The position numbers and the translations under genes were made by a program. From positions 1-16,066 of the forward strand of contig JAYWIG010000075.1 in assembly GCA_043789035.1 (NCBI GenBank): DNA of 16,066 nucleotides, written 5' to 3'. The DNA is from JAYWIG01 sp043789035 (GTDB lineage Bacteria; Pseudomonadota; Gammaproteobacteria; Burkholderiales; Burkholderiaceae_E). The notes beneath the pieces are model-generated. The model saw only the letters and a list, made by a program, of their open reading frames with translations, was not told the DNA's origin and ran no database searches. Below are positions 6,311-14,553 of this stretch, piece after piece (positions within the stretch are counted from its first letter, which is position 1; each line of letters opens with the position of its first letter).

Positions 6311-6334
6311 AACTTATATTTAGCCGCTAGTTTT
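6303..6334 (+). terminator. Candidate intrinsic terminator of the RRM protein gene
   Basis: A 9-bp perfect stem, GCGGCTAAA (6303-6311) and TTTAGCCGC (6319-6327), has a 7-base loop and contains the TAA stop codon. TAGTTTT follows it. The T run is short (four), so it may act together with the two hairpins downstream. Confidence 0.55.
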
Positions 6335-6351
6335 GGCGGGAAATTCCCGCC
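6335..6351. other. GC-rich hairpin downstream of the RRM gene
   Basis: GGCGGG (6335-6340) and CCCGCC (6346-6351) form a 6-bp GC stem around AAATT, extendable inward by A-T pairs. No T run follows on either strand, so it looks like an RNA-stabilising or accessory hairpin and not a terminator by itself. Confidence 0.5.
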
Positions 6352-6380
6352 CATCATGGCTGGTTAGTTTCGTTTTGCAA

Positions 6381-6420
6381 TAACCCGTTTTAGATGGCAA
6401 TGCCAATCTAAAACGGGTTA
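6381..6420. terminator. Long inverted repeat between convergent genes, probable terminator
   Basis: The 15-base arms TAACCCGTTTTAGAT (6381-6395) and ATCTAAAACGGGTTA (6406-6420) are perfect inverted repeats around a 10-base loop that can pair further (GGC-GCC). It lies between the RRM gene (+) and the ETF-QO stop at 6441 (-), as expected for a shared terminator. On the plus strand a broken T-rich stretch follows (TTGTGTTTTCCGTTTTT); on the minus strand there is none. Confidence 0.65.
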
Positions 6421-6440
6421 TTGTGTTTTCCGTTTTTGAT

Positions 6441-8096
6441 TTACATGCCAGAATAGTTTGGTCCACCACCACCTTCAGGAGTTACCCAGACTATATTTTG
6501 GGTTGGGTCTTTGATATCGCAAGTTTTGCAGTGAACGCAGTTTTGAGCGTTGATTTGCAACTTATCCGCACCGGTTTCTGTTTTTATATATTCATAAACA
6601 CCAGCGGGGCAGTAGCGAGCTTCAGGGCCGGCATATTTCGCTAAATTGATGTTGACCGGAACATCATCGTTCTTCAATGTTAGATGAATCGGCTGATTCT
6701 CTTCGTGATTGGTATTGGAGATAAATACAGAAGAAAGTTTGTCGAAACTAATTTTGCCATCCGGCTTTGGATAAATGATCGGCGTAAATTCAGAGGCCGG
6801 GCGTAACGATTCATGATCTGCATGATCGACTCTGAAACTCCATGGCGCTTTGCCGCCAAATACCACTTGCTCAACACCAACTAGCAGGGTTCCGGTATAC
6901 AGCCCCTTGCCCATCGCTGCTTTAAAATTTCTGGCTTTATAAAGTTCGTCATACAGCCAAGAGTTTTTAAAATTTGTTGGATAGGCGCTTAAAACATCAT
7001 AGCTGCGCCCAGCTCCAACAGCTTCGAAAGCAGCCTCTGCTGCCAGCATCCCTGTTTTGATTGCGGCATGGCTGCCTTTAATTCGCGATGCATTTAAGTA
7101 GCCTGCATCACAACCAATCAATGCGCCCCCAGGAAACACAGTTTCCGGTAATGCGTTGATGCCTCCAGCGGTAATCGCTCTAGCACCGTAGGCCAGCCGC
7201 TTTCCGCCCTCGAAGAAGCCGCGTAATGATGGGTGGGTTTTATAACGCTGAAATTCATCGAAGGGTGACAAGTACGGGTTTTTGTAAGCAAGGCCTAGAA
7301 CAAAACCTACAGCGACTTTGTTAGCTTCGAGGTGATACAGAAAAGAACCACCGTAGGTGTCGTTTGCTAACGGCCAACCTGCTGTGTGAATAACAAGGCC
7401 TGCCTTATGTTTGCTGGGCTCAATTTCCCACAACTCTTTGATACCAATGCCATAGCTTTGTGGGTCTTTACCCGCGTCAAGCTTAAACTTTGAAATGAGC
7501 TGCTTGCCTAAATGGCCGCGAGCACCTTCTGCAAATAGGGTGTACTTTGCGTGTAGCTCCATACCAAGCTGAAAATTATCGGTCGGTTTCCCGTCGCGCC
7601 CAACACCTAAATTACCTGTTGCAACGCCGCGTACCGAGCCGTCATCGCGATAAAGAATCTCTGCTGCGGCAAAGCCGGGGTAAATCTCAACGCCCATACC
7701 TTCTGCTTGGGCACCCAACCATTTAACAACGTCAGACAGGCTAATGACATAGTTGCCATGGTTTTGAAAGCACGCTGGCAGCATCCAGTTTGGCACCGTT
7801 TTGTGGCCCGTCTCGGACAAAAACATGAAGCGGTCTTCTGCAACCTCGGTGTTTAACGGAGCGCCAAGTTCTTTCCAATTCGGAAAGAGCTCGGTAATTG
7901 CGATTGGATCCATCACAGCGCCCGACAGAATATGCGCTCCAACTTCGGATCCTTTTTCAAGAACGCAAACATTAATCTCTTGGTTCTTTTCAGCAGCGAG
8001 TTGTTTAAGTCGAATTGCTGAGGCTAAGCCAGCAGGGCCGCCTCCAACAATAACGACGTCGTATTCCATCGATTCGCGTTCGACCTGAGTGCTCAT
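6441..8096 (-). CDS. Electron transfer flavoprotein-ubiquinone oxidoreductase (ETF-QO)
   Basis: This 551-residue protein is full length for the family. An N-terminal FAD-binding Rossmann motif reads VVIVGGGPAGLASAIRL (14-30), followed by VLEKGSEVGAHILSGAVMDP, a signature of ETF dehydrogenases. The C-terminal [4Fe-4S] domain has cysteines at 496 (YCPAG), 520, 523 and 526 (NCVHCKTCDIKDP), then the typical end WVTPEGGGGPNYSGM. The enzyme sits on the inner face of the cytoplasmic membrane and passes electrons from reduced ETF (fatty-acid and amino-acid dehydrogenases) to ubiquinone. The etfA/etfB genes are not in this window. The ATG at 8096 fits the family; a weak GGAA lies about 11 bases upstream. 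It is single, convergent with the RRM gene, and follows a terminator-like element of the upstream ATPase gene. Confidence 0.97.
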   Translation of the reverse strand: MSTQVERESMEYDVVIVGGGPAGLASAIRLKQLAAEKNQEINVCVLEKGSEVGAHILSGAVMDPIAITELFPNWKELGAPLNTEVAEDRFMFLSETGHKTVPNWMLPACFQNHGNYVISLSDVVKWLGAQAEGMGVEIYPGFAAAEILYRDDGSVRGVATGNLGVGRDGKPTDNFQLGMELHAKYTLFAEGARGHLGKQLISKFKLDAGKDPQSYGIGIKELWEIEPSKHKAGLVIHTAGWPLANDTYGGSFLYHLEANKVAVGFVLGLAYKNPYLSPFDEFQRYKTHPSLRGFFEGGKRLAYGARAITAGGINALPETVFPGGALIGCDAGYLNASRIKGSHAAIKTGMLAAEAAFEAVGAGRSYDVLSAYPTNFKNSWLYDELYKARNFKAAMGKGLYTGTLLVGVEQVVFGGKAPWSFRVDHADHESLRPASEFTPIIYPKPDGKISFDKLSSVFISNTNHEENQPIHLTLKNDDVPVNINLAKYAGPEARYCPAGVYEYIKTETGADKLQINAQNCVHCKTCDIKDPTQNIVWVTPEGGGGPNYSGM

Positions 8097-8177
8097 TAAT
8101 CAGTGTTCCAGCTTTAGTTTTTGAAAGTTCACTATTGTGCGCAATTTTGGCGTTGCAACGCAAACTGAAAACACTAG

Positions 8178-8202
8178 AAAAACCCGAGTTAGGCTGCTAA
8201 CT
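8178..8202 (-). terminator. Candidate intrinsic terminator of the ExeA-like ATPase gene
   Basis: On the minus strand AGTTAG-CAGC-CTAACT (8202-8187) forms a 6-bp stem with a 4-base loop, followed by CGGG and five T (8182-8178). The stem is short and the T run is offset by four bases, so it is moderate at best. A second inverted repeat, AACTAGA/TCTAGTT (8199-8220), partly overlaps and could form an alternative structure. Confidence 0.4.
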
Positions 8203-8241
8203 AGAGCGCAATGTCTAGTTTGATAGCGGGTATTTGCTGCT

Positions 8242-9471
8242 TTACTTGCCGCTTATTGACTCAGGAGCGCGCTGGGGCGCACCAAAGCCTGATGTCTTTT
8301 CATCTGCGACACCCGACAAAATACTGTTGGGATCAAGATCCTTCGATGTCGTACTGGCAGAAGGCACTGGCGAGGGTGCGCTAGACGATGGATCACTGAC
8401 AGGTGGGGAGGCGATAGGCGGGACTAAGATGGCACCGCCTGAGCTAGTGCCTGAGGTTTCATTTTCAGTTGCTGAAACCGAAGCTGCATTCTTTTGTTTG
8501 AGTTGCACCCATCCTTGATTTAAAGCAAATGAAAGGCTAGCAACGGCGACAGCTGCACCAGCAAAAAATGAACCGATACCAACCATCCAGTTATCAGTTT
8601 TAGTTCTGGTGCGTTCGAGTTTGATTTCTTTTGCAGCCACTGCTATGTCAGTGCTTTGAACTTCGAAGCGATTATCGAGAGCTGCGGACAAAAGTGCTTT
8701 ATCTGCAACAATATTAATGCGACGAGGAATACCATTCGTAAGTCGTGCAATGATTCTCGTGGCATTTTGGCTAAACACTAAGGGCCCGTCATAACCGACC
8801 GATTCAAGCTTGAATTTCAAATACGCAGAGATATCATCAACAGCAAGACGTTTTAGACGGAAGCTCTGCGTAATTCGATCTCTAACCGCTCTTAATTCTG
8901 GCAGTGCTAGGTTGTGATCTAACTCTTCTGGTCCAAAAAGTGCGACCCGCATTAATTTGCTGCCACTGGCTTCGATTTGGGAAATCAAACGAATTTGATC
9001 CAGAGTTTCTTCCGGCATCGCATGAGCTTCGTCGATCAGCAGTAAAACTCGCCGACCTGTTTTATGAAGATGGGCCAAGCGCTTTTGCAGGTTAAGTACA
9101 AGCGTTTCAGGTGAGTTTCTCGAAGCCTCTATGTCTAAACCATCAGAGAGAGCAAACATCATTTGTTCGCGAGTTAGCGATGGATCGGCAATATAGATGA
9201 TTTTGTATTCTTTAGGGGAAAGAGTTTTTAGCAAATATCGGCAAACAGTGGTTTTCCCACTTCCGACTTCACCTGTAACCTTAAAAATGCCTTCTTCATT
9301 TTGAACGACATATGAAATCGATTCGAAAATGGACTTCCTAGAGCCGCCTAGGAAGAACGACTCCGTTTCAGGAGAAACTAGAAAAGGTTTGCCCTTAAGG
9401 CCAAAATGTTTTAGGTACACGATCTCTTTCTCAGCTTTGTATATTCTGAGTTGCGCAAAGCCGTCGAGCAT
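8242..9471 (-). CDS. ExeA/GspA-like AAA+ ATPase with one membrane segment
   Basis: This 409-residue protein has a AAA_22-type ATPase domain. Walker A is GEVGSGKTT (67-75), Walker B is LLLIDEAH (143-150), and a sensor-2-like NGIPRRIN is at 246-253. The N-terminal YLKHFGLKGKPF (19-30) is the hallmark of the ExeA/GspA/MshM family, which in type II secretion or MSHA pilus systems helps assemble the outer-membrane secretin through peptidoglycan. After the ATPase come a basic linker, one hydrophobic segment (about 296-318) and a Pro/Ser-rich, probably periplasmic tail without a recognisable peptidoglycan-binding domain. No secretion gene is adjacent. Family proteins usually start just before the YLxHFGL motif. 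A GTG at 9420 preceded by GAGAAAGAG fits that, so the ATG at 9471 (no SD) may be 17 codons too early. Confidence 0.85.
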   Translation of the reverse strand: MLDGFAQLRIYKAEKEIVYLKHFGLKGKPFLVSPETESFFLGGSRKSIFESISYVVQNEEGIFKVTGEVGSGKTTVCRYLLKTLSPKEYKIIYIADPSLTREQMMFALSDGLDIEASRNSPETLVLNLQKRLAHLHKTGRRVLLLIDEAHAMPEETLDQIRLISQIEASGSKLMRVALFGPEELDHNLALPELRAVRDRITQSFRLKRLAVDDISAYLKFKLESVGYDGPLVFSQNATRIIARLTNGIPRRINIVADKALLSAALDNRFEVQSTDIAVAAKEIKLERTRTKTDNWMVGIGSFFAGAAVAVASLSFALNQGWVQLKQKNAASVSATENETSGTSSGGAILVPPIASPPVSDPSSSAPSPVPSASTTSKDLDPNSILSGVADEKTSGFGAPQRAPESISGK

Positions 9472-9552
9472 TGTGATTTATCACTGAATTGGGTGAACGG
9501 TCGAAAAAAAATCGTTAACGGTAATAGGAAGGTAGCCGCGTTGCCACGTTTT

Positions 9553-11310
9553 CTACAAAATGGCTTCGATGATGAGCTGTAGAGATTTCAAAGCGTTGAA
9601 TTGGTTAACCGCGAGACGGTACACTAATGAGATGTCGCCACTGATACTTTCTGCGTAATCAAAGTATATTGCGTCGATGTTTTTTTTAGGTGAAAAAGTA
9701 CCAATCGGCGTTAACGTCAATTTTGAGTGTTTGCCTTGCAAAACTTGCTGCGACAGCACGCGGAAATCGCCTTTAAACAAAGGCTCCTCAAATCCTGGCC
9801 CCCAAGGCTGGAGCATTAAAAGCTCGGCTGTTTCGATATTTAGTCGATCGGGCGAAGGGCTTTGGTCAACAAACTTGATCGCTTTTAGCAAATGATCTGC
9901 AATCGTTATTTGTGCAACTTGTTGCGCAAGTTGTGTAAATAAAGGCAAACTATCGCGATGCAAAGTTAGGCCTGCCGCCATCGCATGACCACCAAAGCGA
10001 GGTAAATGTTCGGTTGTTAAAAGTGGTGAGCTTTTTGAGATGAGATCAAGATAGTCCCTCAGGTGAACTCCATTAACCGAACGCCCTGACCCTTTTAGCC
10101 ATTGAGGGTCTGCTGCACTTGGCGCAAACGCAATGCAGGGGCGATAGTGCTCTTCTTTAAGCTTACCGGCTACTAACCCAACTAACCCTTCATGCCAGGT
10201 TTCGTTGAATACGACGAGGACCTTTTGATCTATCGATATACTGTTTGCTTGTGCCAAATCCGCTTGCTCTTGCATTTGCTGCTGAAGATCGCGGCGCTGA
10301 AGGTTGACGCAATGTAATTGCTCCGCCAGTGCGCTTGCCTGACCTATGTCATTGCTTAATAAGCATTCGATACCCAATGTGATGTCTTGTAGGCGACCTG
10401 CTGCGTTAATGCGAGGGCCAATACTAAACCCCAAATCACTGGCGCAAGCTTGACGCCAATTGCGTTTGGAAATTTCGAAAAGCGCGCGCACACCAGGTTG
10501 GCATTTGCCTGCACGTATTCGTTCAAGCCCAGCATTTACCAAAATTCTGTTGTTATGGTCTAGTTTAACAACGTCAGCTACGGTGCCTAATGCGACTAAG
10601 TCGAGCAATTCTTGAATAGGCGCATCTTGCTGCTCTGGTTGTTCCACACGGCGAATTGCGCGCATCGCAAGCAGAACATACAAGGCAACGCCGACACCGG
10701 CGAGTGCTTTACTTTGAAAGTCGCATCCCACTTGATTCGGATTAACGATGCTTGCAGCTTTTGGCAGTTTCGAGCCAGGTAAATGATGGTCAGTAATGAG
10801 AACTTGAATGCCAAGTTGCGCGGCTTTGTCGACACCGTCGACGCTGGCAATACCGTTGTCTACCGTAATAATCCAATCGGGTTTTCCAAGGCGAGGGTGG
10901 AGGGCAACCTCTGCCACCAATTCAGGGCTTAGGCCATAGCCGTGGGTAAATCTATTTGGCACTGCGTAATCAACGATTGCACCCATCATACGAAGGCCTC
11001 GAATCATGACTGCGCAGGCAGTTGCTCCATCGCAATCATAATCCGCGACTATGAGCAACTTTTGATTGGCTTGGATTGCCTCCAGCAGTAGCCTTGCTGC
11101 GGTGTTGATGTTTAGCAAGCCCTGAGGCGCAAGTAAGCGGCTTAAGTTATAGTCAAAATCACTAATCGAAGTCAGACCTCGGTCGGCACCTAGCTGCGCG
11201 ATAAGCGCGGGAATACCCTGGGTCACTAATTGGCTTTGAATTGCTTTCTGCTTTAACTCCGATGAATGAACGCTGCTTCGATCAATATAGCTGATGGTTT
11301 GACGTTTCAT
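9553..11310 (-). CDS. recJ: RecJ, single-stranded-DNA-specific 5'-3' exonuclease
   Basis: This 585-residue DHH-superfamily phosphoesterase contains all RecJ motifs. These are ADYDCDG (Asp90, Asp92, Asp94), VDNG (Asp151), DHH (174-176), GTVADVV (242-248), GPRINAAGRL (298-307), SGRS (408-411) and GGH (440-442). The last two belong to the DHHA1 domain, followed by an OB-fold region. RecJ degrades single-stranded DNA 5' to 3' in RecF-pathway recombination, mismatch repair and gap processing. Its ATG overlaps the stop of the upstream RpfE-like gene by four bases (ATGA), so translation is probably coupled. An AT-rich stretch with eight T on the minus strand (9511-9504) follows its stop, without a convincing hairpin. 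Confidence 0.98.
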   Translation of the reverse strand: MKRQTISYIDRSSVHSSELKQKAIQSQLVTQGIPALIAQLGADRGLTSISDFDYNLSRLLAPQGLLNINTAARLLLEAIQANQKLLIVADYDCDGATACAVMIRGLRMMGAIVDYAVPNRFTHGYGLSPELVAEVALHPRLGKPDWIITVDNGIASVDGVDKAAQLGIQVLITDHHLPGSKLPKAASIVNPNQVGCDFQSKALAGVGVALYVLLAMRAIRRVEQPEQQDAPIQELLDLVALGTVADVVKLDHNNRILVNAGLERIRAGKCQPGVRALFEISKRNWRQACASDLGFSIGPRINAAGRLQDITLGIECLLSNDIGQASALAEQLHCVNLQRRDLQQQMQEQADLAQANSISIDQKVLVVFNETWHEGLVGLVAGKLKEEHYRPCIAFAPSAADPQWLKGSGRSVNGVHLRDYLDLISKSSPLLTTEHLPRFGGHAMAAGLTLHRDSLPLFTQLAQQVAQITIADHLLKAIKFVDQSPSPDRLNIETAELLMLQPWGPGFEEPLFKGDFRVLSQQVLQGKHSKLTLTPIGTFSPKKNIDAIYFDYAESISGDISLVYRLAVNQFNALKSLQLIIEAIL

Positions 11311-12461
11311 AAACCGAACACTTTGATTACTTCAGGGCGATTAAGCGCAGTTTTCGCCGAAAGAGACTGAAAAAATGAACTTACTTTTCTTTTCAGTGAA
11401 TCTTCGCGGGGTTTTACGATCATAAAGGACGTTTCACCAGCAAAGATGACCAGATTGTTTGGCAATAAATTTTCTTGGTGCCCTAAAAAAAGTTCCCATG
11501 CTTGTAGCCACGCTAATGCATCACCGTAGAGGCGGCCTTGCCAGTCATCACAAACTCGTAAACTACCCACATTGTCAGTCTGAAGAGTAATGGGCATGTG
11601 TAACCCCCAAAAGTTAGCCAGTTCGGCCAATGCCGGGCGATGTGATTCAATATGATTAAGCCACAGTGGTCTTTTCGGTGACGAGCTAATACTGCCGTCG
11701 ATCCAAATCGAGTTAAGTTGATCAAGATTTTTTGATCGCAAGGCAGAATTAACTGGGTGGTCAAACCAAGTCATTTGAATTTCCGTTTCAAGCTGACGCC
11801 AACGCCTAGCACTTTGGCCTTTAGCCATATAGGCATCGATGTTTCTTCCTAGAGCTTGTTGAGAGTCGCTAGTGGAAAGTTCAAAAAATTGCTTGCCTTC
11901 ATCGGTTGTTGGAGTAATGAACCAGCGTGCTCTTTGGGTCGGGGAAGTATCCGCCGAATAAGGTGTGTGTAATGCTAAGCCATATTGATCAAAAAGCGGT
12001 TTGATGGCCGCAGCAAGCTGCTCCAGTTGAATGTTGCTTGCATAGCTGCCGTCGCTCTGCTTTAGCACCACATGATCGCGGCCAGCATGCAGGCTGACTG
12101 GGCGAATCGCAATGTACGGCGGGGTAATTGAAGTCGCTGAAAATGCTGCTGGGCTATCTGGCGCTTGAAATCCGAGCAAACGAAAGACAATGGCCTCGCC
12201 TACTCCAACCTTTTGAATAGCGTCATCGTCAAAATTGAAAATGTCTATTGATCGCGCTTGAAGTAGATTGGATAAAGCGTTTTTAGCGAGGCTATTTAAG
12301 TGTTTTAAGCCCTCTGGCCAGTTGGCGTCAGGTAAGGATAAAGGGCAGATCACGACCTGACTCGCATTGGTCAATGTTGCTTCCACTTGCGATAGTGTCT
12401 CTTGTAGTTGAGTAGCAGATGTGTTCTGGAAGGCTGTTTTTAAGAGCATTGTGTCATTCAT
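11307..12461 (-). CDS. RpfE / cofactor-independent phosphoglycerate-mutase-like protein upstream of recJ
   Basis: This 384-residue protein is recognised by its central block: Gly-Gln-Ser-Ala-Arg-Arg-Trp, then TEIQMTWFDHPVN, then LNSIWIDG (roughly residues 215-255). It matches from memory the G-x-DA-x-W, NEIQM-L-HPVN and NS-W-GG motifs of proteobacterial proteins annotated 'phosphoglycerate mutase' or 'RpfE-type regulatory protein' next to recJ. The family's catalytic activity and role are not established. There is no signal peptide or membrane segment. The gene forms a two-gene unit with recJ through an ATGA overlap. It is divergent from lolC across a 102-bp gap that must hold promoters for both; I could not pick convincing -35/-10 pairs. 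Family assignment is probable; any function is uncertain. Confidence 0.75.
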   Translation of the reverse strand: MNDTMLLKTAFQNTSATQLQETLSQVEATLTNASQVVICPLSLPDANWPEGLKHLNSLAKNALSNLLQARSIDIFNFDDDAIQKVGVGEAIVFRLLGFQAPDSPAAFSATSITPPYIAIRPVSLHAGRDHVVLKQSDGSYASNIQLEQLAAAIKPLFDQYGLALHTPYSADTSPTQRARWFITPTTDEGKQFFELSTSDSQQALGRNIDAYMAKGQSARRWRQLETEIQMTWFDHPVNSALRSKNLDQLNSIWIDGSISSSPKRPLWLNHIESHRPALAELANFWGLHMPITLQTDNVGSLRVCDDWQGRLYGDALAWLQAWELFLGHQENLLPNNLVIFAGETSFMIVKPREDSLKRKVSSFFQSLSAKTALNRPEVIKVFGL

Positions 12462-12563
12462 GGGAAAATTCTATGGCAAATTGATTTGTAAGCTGTGTGT
12501 GGCTTGGCTTCTTAGTCACAATGTGTTGGATGTGTCTCGTTGTCATTTTTGTAAAGATCGTTT

Positions 12564-13838
12564 TTGAGTAATCACAGAATTTCAAACCTTGGCTATGAAT
12601 GGCTAATAGGTCTACGTTATACCCGAGCAATTCGAGGCGTAGGTCGCCGAAATGGGTTCATTTCTTTTATCTCTGGCTTATCGATTGCAGGAATAGCCCT
12701 TGGTGTGGCGGCGCTCATCATTGTGCTCTCGGTGATGAATGGTTTTCAGAAAGAGGTTCGCGATCGTATGCTCTCGGTGCTTAGCCACATTGAAGTAAGC
12801 GCGGTCCGCGAGCCGCTTATCGATTGGAAGCCGGTCGCTGAAGTAGCGAAGAAAAACCCTCGTGTATTGGCGGCCGCGCCTTATGTTGCAGGGCAAGCTA
12901 TGTTGAGTTACGAAGACATTGTTCGTGGCGTACTGGTTCGTGGTGTCGACCCTGCAGAGGAGGGAAAGGTTTCGGAGTTCGTTAAAACCTTGGTCAAAGG
13001 TAAGCTCACCGACTTAGTACCTGGCGAGTTTGGGATCATGATCGGTAAATCTTTGTCGAACCAACTCGGGCTAGGTGTTGGCGATAAATTGGCGTTGATT
13101 GCCCCTCAAGGCACGTTGACGCCGGCGGGTGTAGTGCCGAGACTCAGGCAGTTTACAGTTGTTGGGTTGTTTGAATCAGGGCACTATGAATACGACTCGT
13201 CGCTTATTCTGGCTCACATAACCGATGCTGGGAAACTTTTTCGGGTCGATGGCGTATCGGGCGTTCGCCTTGTAACCGACAAAATGCTTGAAGCACCAGA
13301 GATTGCTCAGCAAATTGCAGGTACCTTACCGGCAAATTTAATGGTGCGCGATTGGTCCCGCGAGAACCGCAATTGGTTTGCCGCAGTGCAAATCGAAAAG
13401 CGCATGATGTTTATTATTTTGATGCTCATCATTGCTGTGGCGGCATTTAACTTAGTGTCAATGTTGGTGATGACTGTAACCGATAAGCAGTCGGATATTG
13501 CCATCCTTAGAACCTTAGGCGCACCGCCATCTTCGATCATGAAGATATTTATGGTGCAGGGCTCCGCGGTGGGGCTTTTGGGCACATTTGCGGGGGTTTC
13601 CTTAGGTGTATTGATTGCATTGAATGTGCGATCTGTTTCTGCTTTTATCGAAAGCCTGTTTGGTTTTCAAATCCTGCCGTCGGGCGTTTATTTCATTAGC
13701 TACTTGCCGAGCGATTTGCATTGGCAAGATGTGACTTTTATCGCCGTTGTATCTTCAGTGTTAGCTTTGCTTGCGACGATTTATCCGAGTTGGCGTGCTT
13801 CGAAAACTCGCCCTGCAGAGGCTTTGCGCTATGAATAG
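12564..13838 (+). CDS. lolC: LolC/LolE-family permease of the lipoprotein-releasing ABC transporter
   Basis: This 424-residue protein has the four-helix Lol permease topology. TM1 is around 33-57 (ISFISGLSIAGIALGVAAL), followed by VLSVMNGFQKE. A large periplasmic domain spans about 65-278. TM2 is about 281-303, TM3 about 335-355 and TM4 about 390-408, ending PSWRASKTRPAEALRYE. With LolD it extracts mature outer-membrane lipoproteins from the inner membrane and hands them to LolA. No second permease gene follows, so the complex may use a single permease type, as many betaproteobacteria appear to do. No ATG or GTG lies near the conserved N-terminus (EWLIGLRYTRA). The start is the TTG at 12564, ten codons before it in family-typical position, with only a poor AAGA-type SD. 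It overlaps lolD by 8 bp. Confidence 0.93.
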   Translation: MSNHRISNLGYEWLIGLRYTRAIRGVGRRNGFISFISGLSIAGIALGVAALIIVLSVMNGFQKEVRDRMLSVLSHIEVSAVREPLIDWKPVAEVAKKNPRVLAAAPYVAGQAMLSYEDIVRGVLVRGVDPAEEGKVSEFVKTLVKGKLTDLVPGEFGIMIGKSLSNQLGLGVGDKLALIAPQGTLTPAGVVPRLRQFTVVGLFESGHYEYDSSLILAHITDAGKLFRVDGVSGVRLVTDKMLEAPEIAQQIAGTLPANLMVRDWSRENRNWFAAVQIEKRMMFIILMLIIAVAAFNLVSMLVMTVTDKQSDIAILRTLGAPPSSIMKIFMVQGSAVGLLGTFAGVSLGVLIALNVRSVSAFIESLFGFQILPSGVYFISYLPSDLHWQDVTFIAVVSSVLALLATIYPSWRASKTRPAEALRYE

Positions 13839-14535
13839 TGTTTCAAACGGTAACCAGATGATTTTGCAAGCCAGTGCGATTTCCAAAGTGTATGGCGATG
13901 GGCCGCAGGCAATCGAGGTTTTGAAAAATGCTGAGATTAATGTTGCAGTGGGAGAATTCATCGCCATCGTTGGTGCTTCCGGTACCGGCAAGAGTACGTT
14001 GCTGCATGTGCTCGGCGGTTTAGATGACGCGACCTCGGGCGAGGTTCAGCTGAATGGAATATCATTCAGCCGTGCTTCTGAAACCGTGCGCGGGCAAATG
14101 CGTAATGAATCCTTAGGTTTTGTGTACCAGTTCCATCACCTGTTGCCTGAGTTTACTGCGCTTGAGAACATTGCGATGCCGTTGCGCATTCGTCGCATGC
14201 CGGCTCTTCAAGCTCAAAAAGCGGCTGAACTTATCTTGGATAAGGTTGGTCTTGCAAAGCGCGCAGCTCACTTACCCGGCGAATTGTCGGGTGGCGAGCG
14301 TCAACGTGTTGCACTTGCGCGGGCATTGGTGGCGCAGCCTGCATGTGTTTTGGCAGATGAGCCTACCGGTAATTTAGATAGGCATACGGCACGCCAGATG
14401 TTTGCATTGATGCAGTCTTTAAATCGCGATTTGCAGACTGCATTTATTGTTGTCACTCATGATCTTGAGTTAGCAGGGCTAGCGCATCGAGTGTTGACAT
14501 TGCATGAAGGGCGTTTGGTAGAGACTAAGCTCTAA
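13831..14535 (+). CDS. lolD: LolD, ATPase of the lipoprotein-releasing system
   Basis: This 234-residue ABC ATPase carries Walker A GASGTGKST (48-56), the Q-loop at Gln100 (VYQFHHLLPEF, a LolD/MacB-type motif), the signature LSGGERQRVALARAL (152-166), Walker B CVLADEPTGNLD (172-183) and the switch His210 (VVTHD). The ATG at 13831 is chosen because AGAGG (13817-13821) lies nine bases upstream; it also overlaps the lolC stop by 8 bp, typical of a coupled pair. The frame is open further upstream (ATG 13771), but that part is only lolC in another frame. A later ATG at 13858 lacks an SD. LolD powers release of lipoproteins from the inner membrane with the permease encoded just before it. Confidence 0.97.
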   Translation: MNSVSNGNQMILQASAISKVYGDGPQAIEVLKNAEINVAVGEFIAIVGASGTGKSTLLHVLGGLDDATSGEVQLNGISFSRASETVRGQMRNESLGFVYQFHHLLPEFTALENIAMPLRIRRMPALQAQKAAELILDKVGLAKRAAHLPGELSGGERQRVALARALVAQPACVLADEPTGNLDRHTARQMFALMQSLNRDLQTAFIVVTHDLELAGLAHRVLTLHEGRLVETKL

Positions 14536-14553
14536 GCCTATTGCAAGCAAGCC

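Noticed and set aside
6003..6323. Overlapping 106-residue plus-strand frame and 69-residue Arg/His-rich minus-strand frame in the Gly tract
   Set aside because: They are alternative readings of the GGC/GGT repeat (poly-Ala/Val and poly-Arg/His), with no RBS and no family resemblance.
9504..9511. Eight T on the minus strand after recJ as an intrinsic terminator
   Set aside because: The only inverted repeat before it is CGTTAACG, which has no loop, so no stable hairpin forms.
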